This document shows positions 12,858 to 20,666 of a stretch of 21,401 nt of DNA, in pieces. Position numbers and translations under genes: made by a program. The stretch is from IMG/VR virus record IMGVR_UViG_3300042860_000624, positions 1-21,401 of that record, one strand, 5' to 3'. Source of the DNA: a virus. Each line of letters begins with the position of its first letter. Positions within the stretch are counted from its first letter, which is position 1. Below the pieces are notes generated by a model. It was not told the DNA's origin. It searched no databases and saw only the letters and a list, made by a program, of their open reading frames with translations.

Positions 12858-14565
12858 AGAATCTTCCGACGACTTCATCAAATGATACACCAGTACGAAC
12901 TGCAACAAAGTTTAGCTGGATGAAGTTGATGCTGCGGTTTGGCTTGACATAAATGTCACCGACAAACTCATTGCGATCAATTACATCTGACGTGTTGTTT
13001 GTCGCATTACATACGACCTTGAAGTCTGTGATTCCACGACGACCCTTCACCGTTCTCAAAAATGGTTCAACAATTGACACGAATTGCGATCTTGTAAATT
13101 CATCATTGAATTCGAAGAGTTGTGCCTTGGCAGCACGAGCGATCGCTTTTTCGAGCGTGATAAACAAGCGACGAACATTGATGCGGTCAAATGCACTTGG
13201 CTTTGATAGCATTGTCTTGTCGCCAAATAGGATAGTACCCTCACCAGCAAATGACACGACAGGATTGATACCGTTCTTGTAGAGTGTATCTCTGTCTGCT
13301 TTTGCAGGATAGTATGCAAGTTTGATAACGTTCTTGATCTGACCACGTGAAGAGCCAGCTGGTGAATACCATGCATCTCTTTCAAGGTCTGTGCGAACAC
13401 AAAGACCAGCAACGTCGCCGTTGAGTGGCATCCAACGATACTTGTCGTTGTACTTGTCATATTGATACTTCCAGCCGCTATCCATCACAGCGTATGAAGA
13501 AGACACATTTGACAATGCATTCTTACGATAATTTACGACAGAATCAGATGGTGTTGCAGAAGTTACATTTGCAAGAGTCGGCGATACGAATACCACGCAG
13601 TCCTTGCGAACTTCAGCTACGCTGTTGATTGCATAAAGTGCAGTTGCTGGTTCGGCGTCGCCAGTCATGATAAGTGATACATCAATTAGATCACCATCAA
13701 TGAACTTGCCATAACCTGTTTGAACATTACCAGCCAATACAACACCGTCTGCACCACCACTGAGTGATGTGGTATGAACAGCAGAGACATTAACTAGTTG
13801 AGCAAATGTCTTACCTGCAGAAGTTGTACCCCATGTTATTGCCGTGTTAACAGCATCTGGGTGATCTGTCCAATAGATATATTTTGATTTTCTCCAGAGC
13901 ACATCCTTGTAAAAGTTTGAATTGCCAACGCTATCTTTTGCGTCAGAAGCCTTTGACAAGAATGGGAATGTTTCAAGAACTGTTCCTGATGTGCCTGTGA
14001 AGAGACCATCTTCGTCTACGACAATGATGTGCATTTCATCATTAGCACCACCAACGCTAGAAACGAAAGCAGAAGTTCCTGGAACACTATCAAAGTAACT
14101 CTTGTATGCCCATGCATCAAAGTGCGTTTGATTTGTATTTGCCCAAACACTGACTTTGAGTGAGTTGCCAAGTGCGCCAGCATATCTTGCTACCCATGCA
14201 CCTGCGTTTGCAGTGTTTGAACTGTAATAGTTTGTGAAGTATTCATCTTCATTCTTGATTAAGAATGTAGTATTTCCTGATGTTGTTGCCGTTCTCGTGT
14301 TTGAACCGTTCACTGCGCGAACGACGCGAAGGTCGTTTCCGTAGTTTAGAAAGTTTGCGCAGGTGAAGAATGATACTGCTGTGTTATTGTCTGGTTTGCC
14401 AAAAACTTCTACTAGTCGAACTTCATTTTCGATTTGTGTCGCAAATTCAGCTGGACCCCACTGAAATGTTCCAGCAAATGCACCAGTAGTTGTTCCTGTT
14501 GATGGAACGGCAGTTGTTAAGTCAATCTCAGAAGTAACAACACCAGGAGATAATTGAAACGCCAT
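12856..14565 (-). CDS. gp18: Tail sheath protein gp18
   Basis: The product is 569 residues, shorter than T4 gp18 (659) but usual for marine relatives. It begins LSPGVVTSEIDLTTAVPSTG, a typical myovirus sheath N-terminus, and ends with the conserved C-terminal domain: RRLFITLEKAIARAAKAQLFE, FLRTVKGRRGI and IDRNEFVGDIYVKP. The sheath surrounds the tube and contracts on infection. The C-terminal domain is the best-conserved part; the middle (about 100-330) is the surface-exposed variable region. AGGAG precedes the ATG. Its own late promoter sits at the end of gene 17. Confidence 0.97.
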   Translation of the reverse strand: MAFQLSPGVVTSEIDLTTAVPSTGTTTGAFAGTFQWGPAEFATQIENEVRLVEVFGKPDNNTAVSFFTCANFLNYGNDLRVVRAVNGSNTRTATTSGNTTFLIKNEDEYFTNYYSSNTANAGAWVARYAGALGNSLKVSVWANTNQTHFDAWAYKSYFDSVPGTSAFVSSVGGANDEMHIIVVDEDGLFTGTSGTVLETFPFLSKASDAKDSVGNSNFYKDVLWRKSKYIYWTDHPDAVNTAITWGTTSAGKTFAQLVNVSAVHTTSLSGGADGVVLAGNVQTGYGKFIDGDLIDVSLIMTGDAEPATALYAINSVAEVRKDCVVFVSPTLANVTSATPSDSVVNYRKNALSNVSSSYAVMDSGWKYQYDKYNDKYRWMPLNGDVAGLCVRTDLERDAWYSPAGSSRGQIKNVIKLAYYPAKADRDTLYKNGINPVVSFAGEGTILFGDKTMLSKPSAFDRINVRRLFITLEKAIARAAKAQLFEFNDEFTRSQFVSIVEPFLRTVKGRRGITDFKVVCNATNNTSDVIDRNEFVGDIYVKPNRSINFIQLNFVAVRTGVSFDEVVGRF

Positions 14566-14608
14566 GTTTATGCTCCTATAAATGGAGAATTAAGAAAATC
14601 TACGAAAT

Positions 14609-14647
14609 TATTTAGTAAATTCGGGTTTTTAAGGTTTTTTATTTATA
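14609..14647 (-). promoter_or_regulatory. Late promoter and leader of gene 18
   Basis: An exact TATAAATA (14640-14647, minus strand) overlaps the gene 17 stop codon and stands about 75 bases before the gene 18 ATG. A second related element, ACTAAATA, lies at 14609-14616. The roughly 70-base leader is one of the longest untranslated stretches in the cluster, as fits a highly expressed sheath gene. Confidence 0.72.
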
Positions 14648-16288
14648 GGTCCCCCATTTACTGTCTTGAACGATGTTCCACACAGCTCCGTCTTGTACAA
14701 AAGAGTTGGATCGCTCATCTCCCCCAATAGATGCAATTGGTAAAGGGAGCATTTCATCTTCAATTTGTTGCATTTGTTGTTCGTGAAGTTTCTTTTTAAC
14801 GTTTGTATCGCTCAACTCTGAGAAGAAGTTTTGACTGGTACACCAAGAGAATAAGACTAAACACATAACGAGGTCATCGTGGCTTCCGCTTGCAGCTTCG
14901 AAACTGGTTCCATTTGTAACAAAGGTCGAAAGTTCGGATATAATCTCAAAGTCTTGTATAATCATCTGTTGAGATTCAATCAGATTCTTTAGAACGGAGC
15001 ATCCTAGACGCTTTACCGACTTCGTGGTTCGAATTCCACGATTTGATTTATTACCATATCCCCAAGTTAGAGCCATCTTACTCTTCATTTCGACACTGGA
15101 AAGGATATTCTCGTACTCATAATCATCAAAGAGAGAATCTACAACTTGCTGACCATTATCATTAATTTCGACGAGCGCATATGCGCTGTTATAGTATTCA
15201 CCAATCTTTTTAATCATACTAGGATAAACGAGTGGACTTATATCGTTATTCTTGTAAGTCGCGACGACTTTATATGGAATCTCAGAAATGTCTAAAACCA
15301 CGAACGCCGAGTAGTCCAGACCCTTTCCACGACTCGTATCTGCGACGAGCATATAACTCTTTCCAGGGATGGGTTGGTGATAGATTGAGATTCCGCTTTC
15401 AGTTTTGTTTAGAGGAGTCACAAAGGCGAGAGACTTTAGACCGCTGGCTGAAATAAGAGTTCCCGACGAACCCATGAATTCACATTCAACTTCCTGGAAA
15501 TACTTTTGTTCTCCAAGAACAGCTCGCTGCTCGTCTGCCCATTTCTGATCGCGCTCTGGAACCTGTCTCCAGTTGGCTTCAATATGTAAGAATCCGTTTT
15601 GATTTTCAACGGCTTCGGTCCACATCTTATAAAAGTGATTCATACCATTTGGGGTAGAAGAAATTAAAATCTTAGATGATGTACCAGAAGAAATCGTAGG
15701 ATAAACGGAAGTGAAGAATTCTTCTGCGATGTTACTCGGGACGAATGCAAATTCGTCGAGGTATAGTAACGAGATAGAGAAGCCACGAATTGCACTGGAT
15801 GCCGTAGACGTAGCCATTACACGGCAGTTATTCTCTAATTCAATGTCGCCTTTATTCCAAGTCTTAACACCTTGTTGAATCCAGAGTGGCAATGCTTCAT
15901 AAGCAATTTTAATACGACTCAAAATTTCGCGTGCAGTTGGTGCTTTGTTGGCAAGAATTGCGACGAATTTATCTTGATTGAAAAGAATATACCAGAGAAT
16001 ATAACCAACAATCATCGTCGTCTTACCAAGCTGACGACCAGCTTTTAGAATCACACGACGGTTTTGATTAATGTCTTCAATGGCTTGTTTCTGAAATGGA
16101 TAAAGCGAGATGTTGATAAAACCCTTATCAAGTGTGATGATCTTTACATATCGCTCAATAAAATAAATTGGATCTTCTGCACACTTTACATACTCACGGA
16201 CTTCATCTTCCGTGAGTTGCAATGGCATATTAATTTTCTTTAAATGCGGATTGCCAAGATAGTTTTTGATTCTAGTCTGAAGATTCAT
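14639..16288 (-). CDS. gp17: Terminase large subunit gp17
   Basis: The product is 549 residues; T4 gp17 is 610. ATPase motifs are visible: Walker A GRQLGKTT at 84-91, Walker B LLYLDEF at 174-180 with E179 as the likely catalytic Glu, and coupling motif SSTPNG near 210-215. The nuclease domain has VADTSRGKGLDYS with D316, LVEINDNG with E373, and SHDDLVM with D470/D471, which correspond to T4 D401, E458 and D542. It packages DNA into the prohead through the portal and cuts the concatemer. The start overlaps gp16 by 17 bases. No intein or intron interrupts it. Confidence 0.98.
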   Translation of the reverse strand: MNLQTRIKNYLGNPHLKKINMPLQLTEDEVREYVKCAEDPIYFIERYVKIITLDKGFINISLYPFQKQAIEDINQNRRVILKAGRQLGKTTMIVGYILWYILFNQDKFVAILANKAPTAREILSRIKIAYEALPLWIQQGVKTWNKGDIELENNCRVMATSTASSAIRGFSISLLYLDEFAFVPSNIAEEFFTSVYPTISSGTSSKILISSTPNGMNHFYKMWTEAVENQNGFLHIEANWRQVPERDQKWADEQRAVLGEQKYFQEVECEFMGSSGTLISASGLKSLAFVTPLNKTESGISIYHQPIPGKSYMLVADTSRGKGLDYSAFVVLDISEIPYKVVATYKNNDISPLVYPSMIKKIGEYYNSAYALVEINDNGQQVVDSLFDDYEYENILSSVEMKSKMALTWGYGNKSNRGIRTTKSVKRLGCSVLKNLIESQQMIIQDFEIISELSTFVTNGTSFEAASGSHDDLVMCLVLFSWCTSQNFFSELSDTNVKKKLHEQQMQQIEDEMLPLPIASIGGDERSNSFVQDGAVWNIVQDSKWGTYK

Positions 16289-16682
16289 TCTTTATTTTCT
16301 TTAACAAATCAGCAGTAGAGCCAACAAATACTGCTTTGTCTACAGTAATATTTGTTGGGGCAACTTCTTTTGGTTGAAGTTCTAATTGCTGTTTTTGGAG
16401 AATCATAAGTTTCTCTGTGACATCAGAGAGATTCTTAATCATGTTTGCTGCTACTTCATACGCTCTTGGGTGTTGCGATTCTTTCGCAACTTCAAGAATG
16501 CCGTCCAGAGCTTCGTTACCTTTTTCGATAAGGTTATAATAATTAGCACGAGAATAGTTAGCGTCAGGATTAACAGCTGATCCATCTGGCTCATGAATAG
16601 TAACACTTCTGTTTTCCTCTTTTACCGCAGGAACATAATCAGTGTTTAAAATTTCTGCTAAATTTTTATCTGTTTCGCTCAT
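16272..16682 (-). CDS. gp16: Terminase small subunit gp16
   Basis: The product is 136 residues; T4 gp16 is 164. It has a variable N-terminus, a central helical part (NYYNLIEKGNEALDGILEVA onward) with a conserved-looking HPRAYEVAANMIKNL segment near 73-87 and coiled-coil potential to about 115, then a short tail. This HPRAYEV/A-N-M-I pattern is typical of T4-type small terminases. gp16 forms a ring that recognises viral DNA and stimulates gp17. It overlaps gp17, matching the usual coupled pair. Confidence 0.92.
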   Translation of the reverse strand: MSETDKNLAEILNTDYVPAVKEENRSVTIHEPDGSAVNPDANYSRANYYNLIEKGNEALDGILEVAKESQHPRAYEVAANMIKNLSDVTEKLMILQKQQLELQPKEVAPTNITVDKAVFVGSTADLLKKIKNESSD

Positions 16683-16685
16683 AAA

Positions 16686-17687
16686 TTATGTAATGTTTGG
16701 TGCCGTTTCAATTGACACATCGAATCCAAACGCATCTCCAACGTTTGCAGACAATGGGTCTGGAATAACAGTGATATTATTTAACTGGTAATCTGTTGCT
16801 GATCTGTATGTTGATAGATTATAAGATGCATTTGAAACAGCACCTGTGATAAATTTACCAACTTCAAATGATCCAGACAAATCTGAAACAACTAGAGTAT
16901 TTGAAGTGTTGCTCCATGAAGAGATGAATCCAGTTGCTGTTGCGCCATTAATATTTCTACCTTGATATACAAGCTCGCCAATTTTAAATTCACCTTCACC
17001 TGTTGACAACGCAAAACTCTTCGCTTCGTTGCCACCAGTATTATATGCATATGTATTTGCTGTTGATTTGCGAATAATTTTAACGTTACTTTGTGGACCG
17101 TAGAGATATCCACGCATTGTGAATCCAAGATTCCACTGTAGCATGCGGAGCTCTTGTGGTGGACCGTCTGATCCACCAGCATTATAGTCAATGCTTTGCA
17201 GAATCAATGGTACATCAACTGGATTACCAACACCAACTAGATCTAATGTCATTGTGTAATCAGGATTGAAGTATGGTAAAATTTGCTCAATGATTTGTGT
17301 GCCGTCTTCAGTATTACGAACATAAATGTACAACTGAAAACTAAAATTATATGGTGCGAGCGTGACTGCCTTCACCGCAGAATCATTCAGTGCACCATAT
17401 TGATTCATAAATGGAGAAATTTTACGCGATGTATCATATGCGATACTTGTCATCTCAAAAGACATTCTTGGTAATGTCAACTGCACACGACGATCCAAGT
17501 TAGGGTCTTGTGTAATACGTTGATAGAATTTTTCTTTTGTGATGTAGTTTAATGGAACGATAACTCGTTCGATTTCTTGTGTACCTGCAAGGTTGTAGCG
17601 ATACAATTTGATGTTATTGAACATCGTGCCAAAAGCCACGACCATCTTACGAGTAATTCTATGATAAAAGTGTTGACCTGATAACAT
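16686..17687 (-). CDS. gp15: Tail terminator / sheath stabilizer gp15 with extra C-terminal domain
   Basis: The product is 333 residues, longer than T4 gp15 (272). Residues 1-205 follow gp15: GQHFYHRITRKMVVAFGTMF at the start, LPRMSFEMTSIAYD, NFSFQLYIYVRNTEDGTQII, and PYFNPDYT. gp15 caps the tail tube and sheath and joins the tail to the neck. Residues about 228-293 form an added beta-rich domain (GELVYQG, ATGFISSW, LVVSDLSGSF) that also occurs in gp14 next door. The gene starts three bases beyond the gp14 stop codon (TAATCATG). Confidence 0.95.
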   Translation of the reverse strand: MLSGQHFYHRITRKMVVAFGTMFNNIKLYRYNLAGTQEIERVIVPLNYITKEKFYQRITQDPNLDRRVQLTLPRMSFEMTSIAYDTSRKISPFMNQYGALNDSAVKAVTLAPYNFSFQLYIYVRNTEDGTQIIEQILPYFNPDYTMTLDLVGVGNPVDVPLILQSIDYNAGGSDGPPQELRMLQWNLGFTMRGYLYGPQSNVKIIRKSTANTYAYNTGGNEAKSFALSTGEGEFKIGELVYQGRNINGATATGFISSWSNTSNTLVVSDLSGSFEVGKFITGAVSNASYNLSTYRSATDYQLNNITVIPDPLSANVGDAFGFDVSIETAPNIT

Positions 17688-17689
17688 GA

Positions 17690-18565
17690 TTAGTTCTCGT
17701 CAGATGTACCAAATGGATTGGTTTCAGTCCAATCAAGGATATTGTCTGCTTCGTTTTCAAGCAATACATTCTCTTCGAAATCATCCGTAGCGTTATCTTG
17801 TGGATCGCTGCTAGTCACCGTCCATTGAGCACTACTTTCAGATCCTTTAATGACTGTATTCGCAGCAAAAGATCCTTTGATGTTTCGAATGATAAGTTTT
17901 CTATTTGGAAGATCCCAACTTGAAACATATCCTTTAGCTGTAGCAGCTGCTAGTGTTGCGCCTTGATAGACAATTTCATGCGTGTCATATGTTCCGCTAC
18001 CGCCAGCGTTCAATGTGAACTCAATTCCATATGCACTCAAATCAGCGACCGCATCAACCTCTGGAACGCCAGTGTCAATAATCTCACCATTGTATTTGAA
18101 GACTTCTAGATTTAATCCGTACATGTATGGCGCGAATTTACCAGCCTGGAAGAAGTTCTTTTCTTCTTCGACGAATCGAATCTCAAGAAGTTTTTGTTGC
18201 ACAGGCATGAAAATCAAATCACCTTCTTTTGGAACATTGCGCAAAATTGATGGAACATATCTCTCAAATGTTCTGCGGGCAACTGCAACACGCGCTTCTT
18301 TCTGAATTTGCAAACCAAACTTCGAGAAGAATTCCTGATTGCCTTCGAAGTCTTGAAACGACTCAAGATACATGTCAATCTTAAATGCTTTTGTATATTT
18401 CTTTACTGGATCATCACCAAACAAACGATCTAGTTCTGAGTGAGATTCTCGTGGCAAATAGTAAACATCGATTCCATGATTTTTGATAGATTCAATGATC
18501 ATGTCCTCGATGAGAATCTGCTCACGAGTTGCGCCTTGATTGTTAAAATAAACACTGACTGCCAT
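17690..18565 (-). CDS. gp14: Neck protein gp14 with extra beta-rich domain
   Basis: From the ATG at 18563-18565 the product is 291 residues; a TTG nine bases upstream would give 294. I chose the ATG because it opens with MAVSVYFNN, like marine gp14 proteins, and follows the gp13 stop by one base. The N-terminal segment IEDMIIESIKNHGIDVYYLP and the central FFSKFGLQIQKEARVAVARR are gp14-like. gp14 with gp13 forms the neck that seals the filled head and binds the tail. Residues about 188-251 contain EIVYQG, AKGYVSSW and LIIRNIKGSF, a domain shared with gp15 and lacking in T4 gp14 (256). The C-terminus is acidic. Confidence 0.94.
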   Translation of the reverse strand: MAVSVYFNNQGATREQILIEDMIIESIKNHGIDVYYLPRESHSELDRLFGDDPVKKYTKAFKIDMYLESFQDFEGNQEFFSKFGLQIQKEARVAVARRTFERYVPSILRNVPKEGDLIFMPVQQKLLEIRFVEEEKNFFQAGKFAPYMYGLNLEVFKYNGEIIDTGVPEVDAVADLSAYGIEFTLNAGGSGTYDTHEIVYQGATLAAATAKGYVSSWDLPNRKLIIRNIKGSFAANTVIKGSESSAQWTVTSSDPQDNATDDFEENVLLENEADNILDWTETNPFGTSDEN

Positions 18566-18566
18566 A

Positions 18567-19328
18567 TTAGCCAACTATCATCATTGGTGGTTCTTCATGG
18601 ACATCGCGGAGCTTTGCTTCAAGCCTTTGAACGTCGTCCATTGCTTCGGCATAAATTTGCTGACCGTTGACAACTAATCCACCAGGAAGGGTATAATTCG
18701 CATACTTCTTGAGATTGTTACCCCACTGACGTTTGAAGAGCGCAGTGACGTATTCTTTTAACCAAGAATCGTTGAAAATTCTTTCGTACGAATCAATATC
18801 AACGATTCGATTTGCTTTGAAGAGCATGAAGTCGCCAGCATCTAATTTACCGTCCCAGTCTTGCCACAAATAAAGGCGATTGGTTTTCTTGTTATAGGTG
18901 TATGGAATCTGTCCCGTTATGATCATGTCAAGTGTTGATAGATGCTGACGAGCGATAAAATAATAGGTGTATGACGAGGCTGAGAGGCTATAGAAATCGT
19001 TGAGGCGAATCTGATAGTTCACATCGAACATATTGAATTCTGTGCCACCAGTGGAACTTACGGAAGTTCCTGAGAATGGAAAAACCTCTGAGACGCCGAT
19101 GATATTGTCACACAGTGTGATATACTTGTTTAGAATATCAGCATTCGTGACTTTGTGGGCAAGATACATTGTCTCTGTACCATCGTAATGATAGTCTTGA
19201 AACATTTGTAATGCGTCGTCGATTCGATCGTCTAGTTGGTCGTCATCTACGTTGATGTCGATTACTGGAAAGCCTAGATTTCGAAGGCAGAAGTCTTTAA
19301 GAGTGGATTTATTGGTAGGTTTTGCCAT
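18567..19328 (-). CDS. gp13: Neck protein gp13
   Basis: The product is 253 residues; T4 gp13 is 309. The start TLKDFCLRNLGFPVIDINVD, followed by QLDDRIDDALQMFQDYHYDG, is the typical gp13 N-terminal helical domain, and LFKRQWGNNLKKYANYTLPGG marks the C-terminal part. It binds the portal and, with gp14, completes the neck. GAGGT precedes the ATG. It is the first structural gene of the head-to-tail run in this window and follows the accessory sugar-modification genes after 30 bases. Confidence 0.95.
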   Translation of the reverse strand: MAKPTNKSTLKDFCLRNLGFPVIDINVDDDQLDDRIDDALQMFQDYHYDGTETMYLAHKVTNADILNKYITLCDNIIGVSEVFPFSGTSVSSTGGTEFNMFDVNYQIRLNDFYSLSASSYTYYFIARQHLSTLDMIITGQIPYTYNKKTNRLYLWQDWDGKLDAGDFMLFKANRIVDIDSYERIFNDSWLKEYVTALFKRQWGNNLKKYANYTLPGGLVVNGQQIYAEAMDDVQRLEAKLRDVHEEPPMMIVG

Positions 19329-19351
19329 TTAGAACCTCACATGTAGTTCTA

Positions 19352-19359
19352 TATTTAGT
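19352..19359 (-). promoter_or_regulatory. Late-type promoter candidate for the neck genes
   Basis: ACTAAATA on the minus strand begins at the stop codon of the upstream glycosyltransferase and lies about 24 bases before the gp13 ATG. It shares the TAAATA core found before genes 18, 19, 67, 22 and 3. It has two mismatches from TATAAATA. Confidence 0.4.
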
Positions 19360-20105
19360 TATTCGACCAATCTACCCTCTCGAGAAGTGTAAGTCTTGTT
19401 TGGATCCATGTGAGCAAATTGTTCCCAGTTCGGCTCACCCTCAAGAATTCGTTTCCCAGTGGATTCTTCGCCGATGTGGTTTATCATATTACTTCCATCA
19501 GAATTCTTTAATTGAGCACTATACATCTGATGAAAATGATCAAGATAAACCATTATCATTCCCTCGTTAATATTGAATCCCCAATATTCCCTAAATGGAT
19601 ATTCTATGATACTCTTTCGATACAAACTAAAGATAATTGGAAACGTTTTTGTATTTTTAGAATAATAGTATTCCCCAAATTGAACGTCGTTTGATTCGAT
19701 ACAGGAAGGTTTTTCGTGAAAATACCATGGCTGACGTTGAAGGACAACTGAAGCCATCTTTTCATCGGATTCTAAAACACTGATTAAATCGTCTAGTCTT
19801 GTAGGATTAATTAACACTACATCATCTTCTTGATGAAGAATATAGTCATAATTCATTCCTTTGAGTGCAATGAAAAACTCAGTCCAGTTTACCGAAAGAC
19901 CTTTGTTTTCTTTATTGTACCAAACTTTAAATCCATAACGTTTTTCGATAAGATCGAAGATTGCATCATTTCGCGTTCTTGGATAGTCGTCGATGATAAT
20001 ACGATCTACCTGATGGTCGCCATAATCTAAATTCTTGAGTGAATCTAGAGTCGGAAACAGATACCGAATCCGATTACACGAGAAAATTACATGAAGAATT
20101 TTCAT
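19359..20105 (-). CDS. GT-A-fold glycosyltransferase
   Basis: From the ATG at 20103-20105 the product is 248 residues. It opens with a Rossmann-like strand (ILHVIFSCNRIRYLFPTLDS), has IIIDD at 36-40, and a DxD-type metal/nucleotide-sugar site QEDDV at 92-96, preceded by NYDYIL as in family 2 and related transferases. GFNINEGM near 176-183 may be part of the acceptor site. It probably transfers a sugar from a nucleotide donor; the acceptor is unknown. The start overlaps the previous stop codon (TGATG), so the pair is co-translated. It lies between an oxygenase-like gene and gp13. T4 has no equivalent gene here. Confidence 0.83.
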   Translation of the reverse strand: MKILHVIFSCNRIRYLFPTLDSLKNLDYGDHQVDRIIIDDYPRTRNDAIFDLIEKRYGFKVWYNKENKGLSVNWTEFFIALKGMNYDYILHQEDDVVLINPTRLDDLISVLESDEKMASVVLQRQPWYFHEKPSCIESNDVQFGEYYYSKNTKTFPIIFSLYRKSIIEYPFREYWGFNINEGMIMVYLDHFHQMYSAQLKNSDGSNMINHIGEESTGKRILEGEPNWEQFAHMDPNKTYTSREGRLVE

Positions 20106-20659
20106 CAATACTCAGTATTGAAAAAGAAAGTTTGAAATAGTCTTCCGTCTTGAAGACTGCTTCCGAAATAATCTAATGATGCATGATAAAGATTTCCGCG
20201 ATATAAAACGATACGATTATATTTGTTTGCAACATAGTCTGTCATTTCCCACTTTGTATAATCATATCCATCATGAATTTTTTCGCGTTGAATAAACTCA
20301 TACTCTCCGCTTTCTTTATGTCGATAAATAGCTGTACCTGACGACAACGGAGCATCTGGAGTGAGATAACAAACGCCAGCCCAAGTGTTGAACTGATCCG
20401 CGTGAATCCATGTACGATCTTTTGCAGTGCAAATTTGGAATGCGCCAGTATACCCTGAATCTTCAAACCAATAGGTGATCTTTCCACCAGCATTTTGAAT
20501 CACATGCTGAATTGATGCCTTTAAATCTTCTGAAAGATACGGTTTAGTCCTCATTCCAGGATAGTTACCAGAGACCTCAAACTTCTGAGAAAGAGCATAC
20601 TCTCTGACCGCATCTGGATTGCTATAAAAATCGTCGACGATAATAAGTTTTGTTTTCAT
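20105..20659 (-). CDS. 2OG-Fe(II)-oxygenase-like protein (DUF6445-like)
   Basis: The product is 184 residues from the ATG at 20657-20659, which has AGGTG at good spacing; upstream TTG/ATG starts would overlap the previous gene. The jelly-roll oxygenase pattern is visible: H86-A-D88 within WIHADQF as a candidate HxD iron site, GVCYLTPDAPLSSGTAIYRH as core strands, distal H159 in LYHASLDYFG, and R173 in QDGRLFQTFFF as the likely 2-oxoglutarate-binding Arg. This resembles the DUF6445 group. Such proteins are common in marine T4-like phages, where they may hydroxylate a protein, nucleotide or sugar; the substrate here is unknown. The two flanking sugar-transfer genes suggest a glycan-related role. 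Confidence 0.75.
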   Translation of the reverse strand: MKTKLIIVDDFYSNPDAVREYALSQKFEVSGNYPGMRTKPYLSEDLKASIQHVIQNAGGKITYWFEDSGYTGAFQICTAKDRTWIHADQFNTWAGVCYLTPDAPLSSGTAIYRHKESGEYEFIQREKIHDGYDYTKWEMTDYVANKYNRIVLYRGNLYHASLDYFGSSLQDGRLFQTFFFNTEY

Positions 20660-20666
20660 TTTACAC

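Noticed and set aside
13056-13460. A 134-codon minus-strand frame within gene 18
   Set aside because: It is an alternative frame of the well-conserved sheath C-terminal domain and has no independent support.
19331-19350. Inverted repeat before gp13 (AGAAC ... GTTCT) that might be a regulatory hairpin or terminator
   Set aside because: The stem is only 5 bp with a 10-base loop and no T-run; it is too weak to call.
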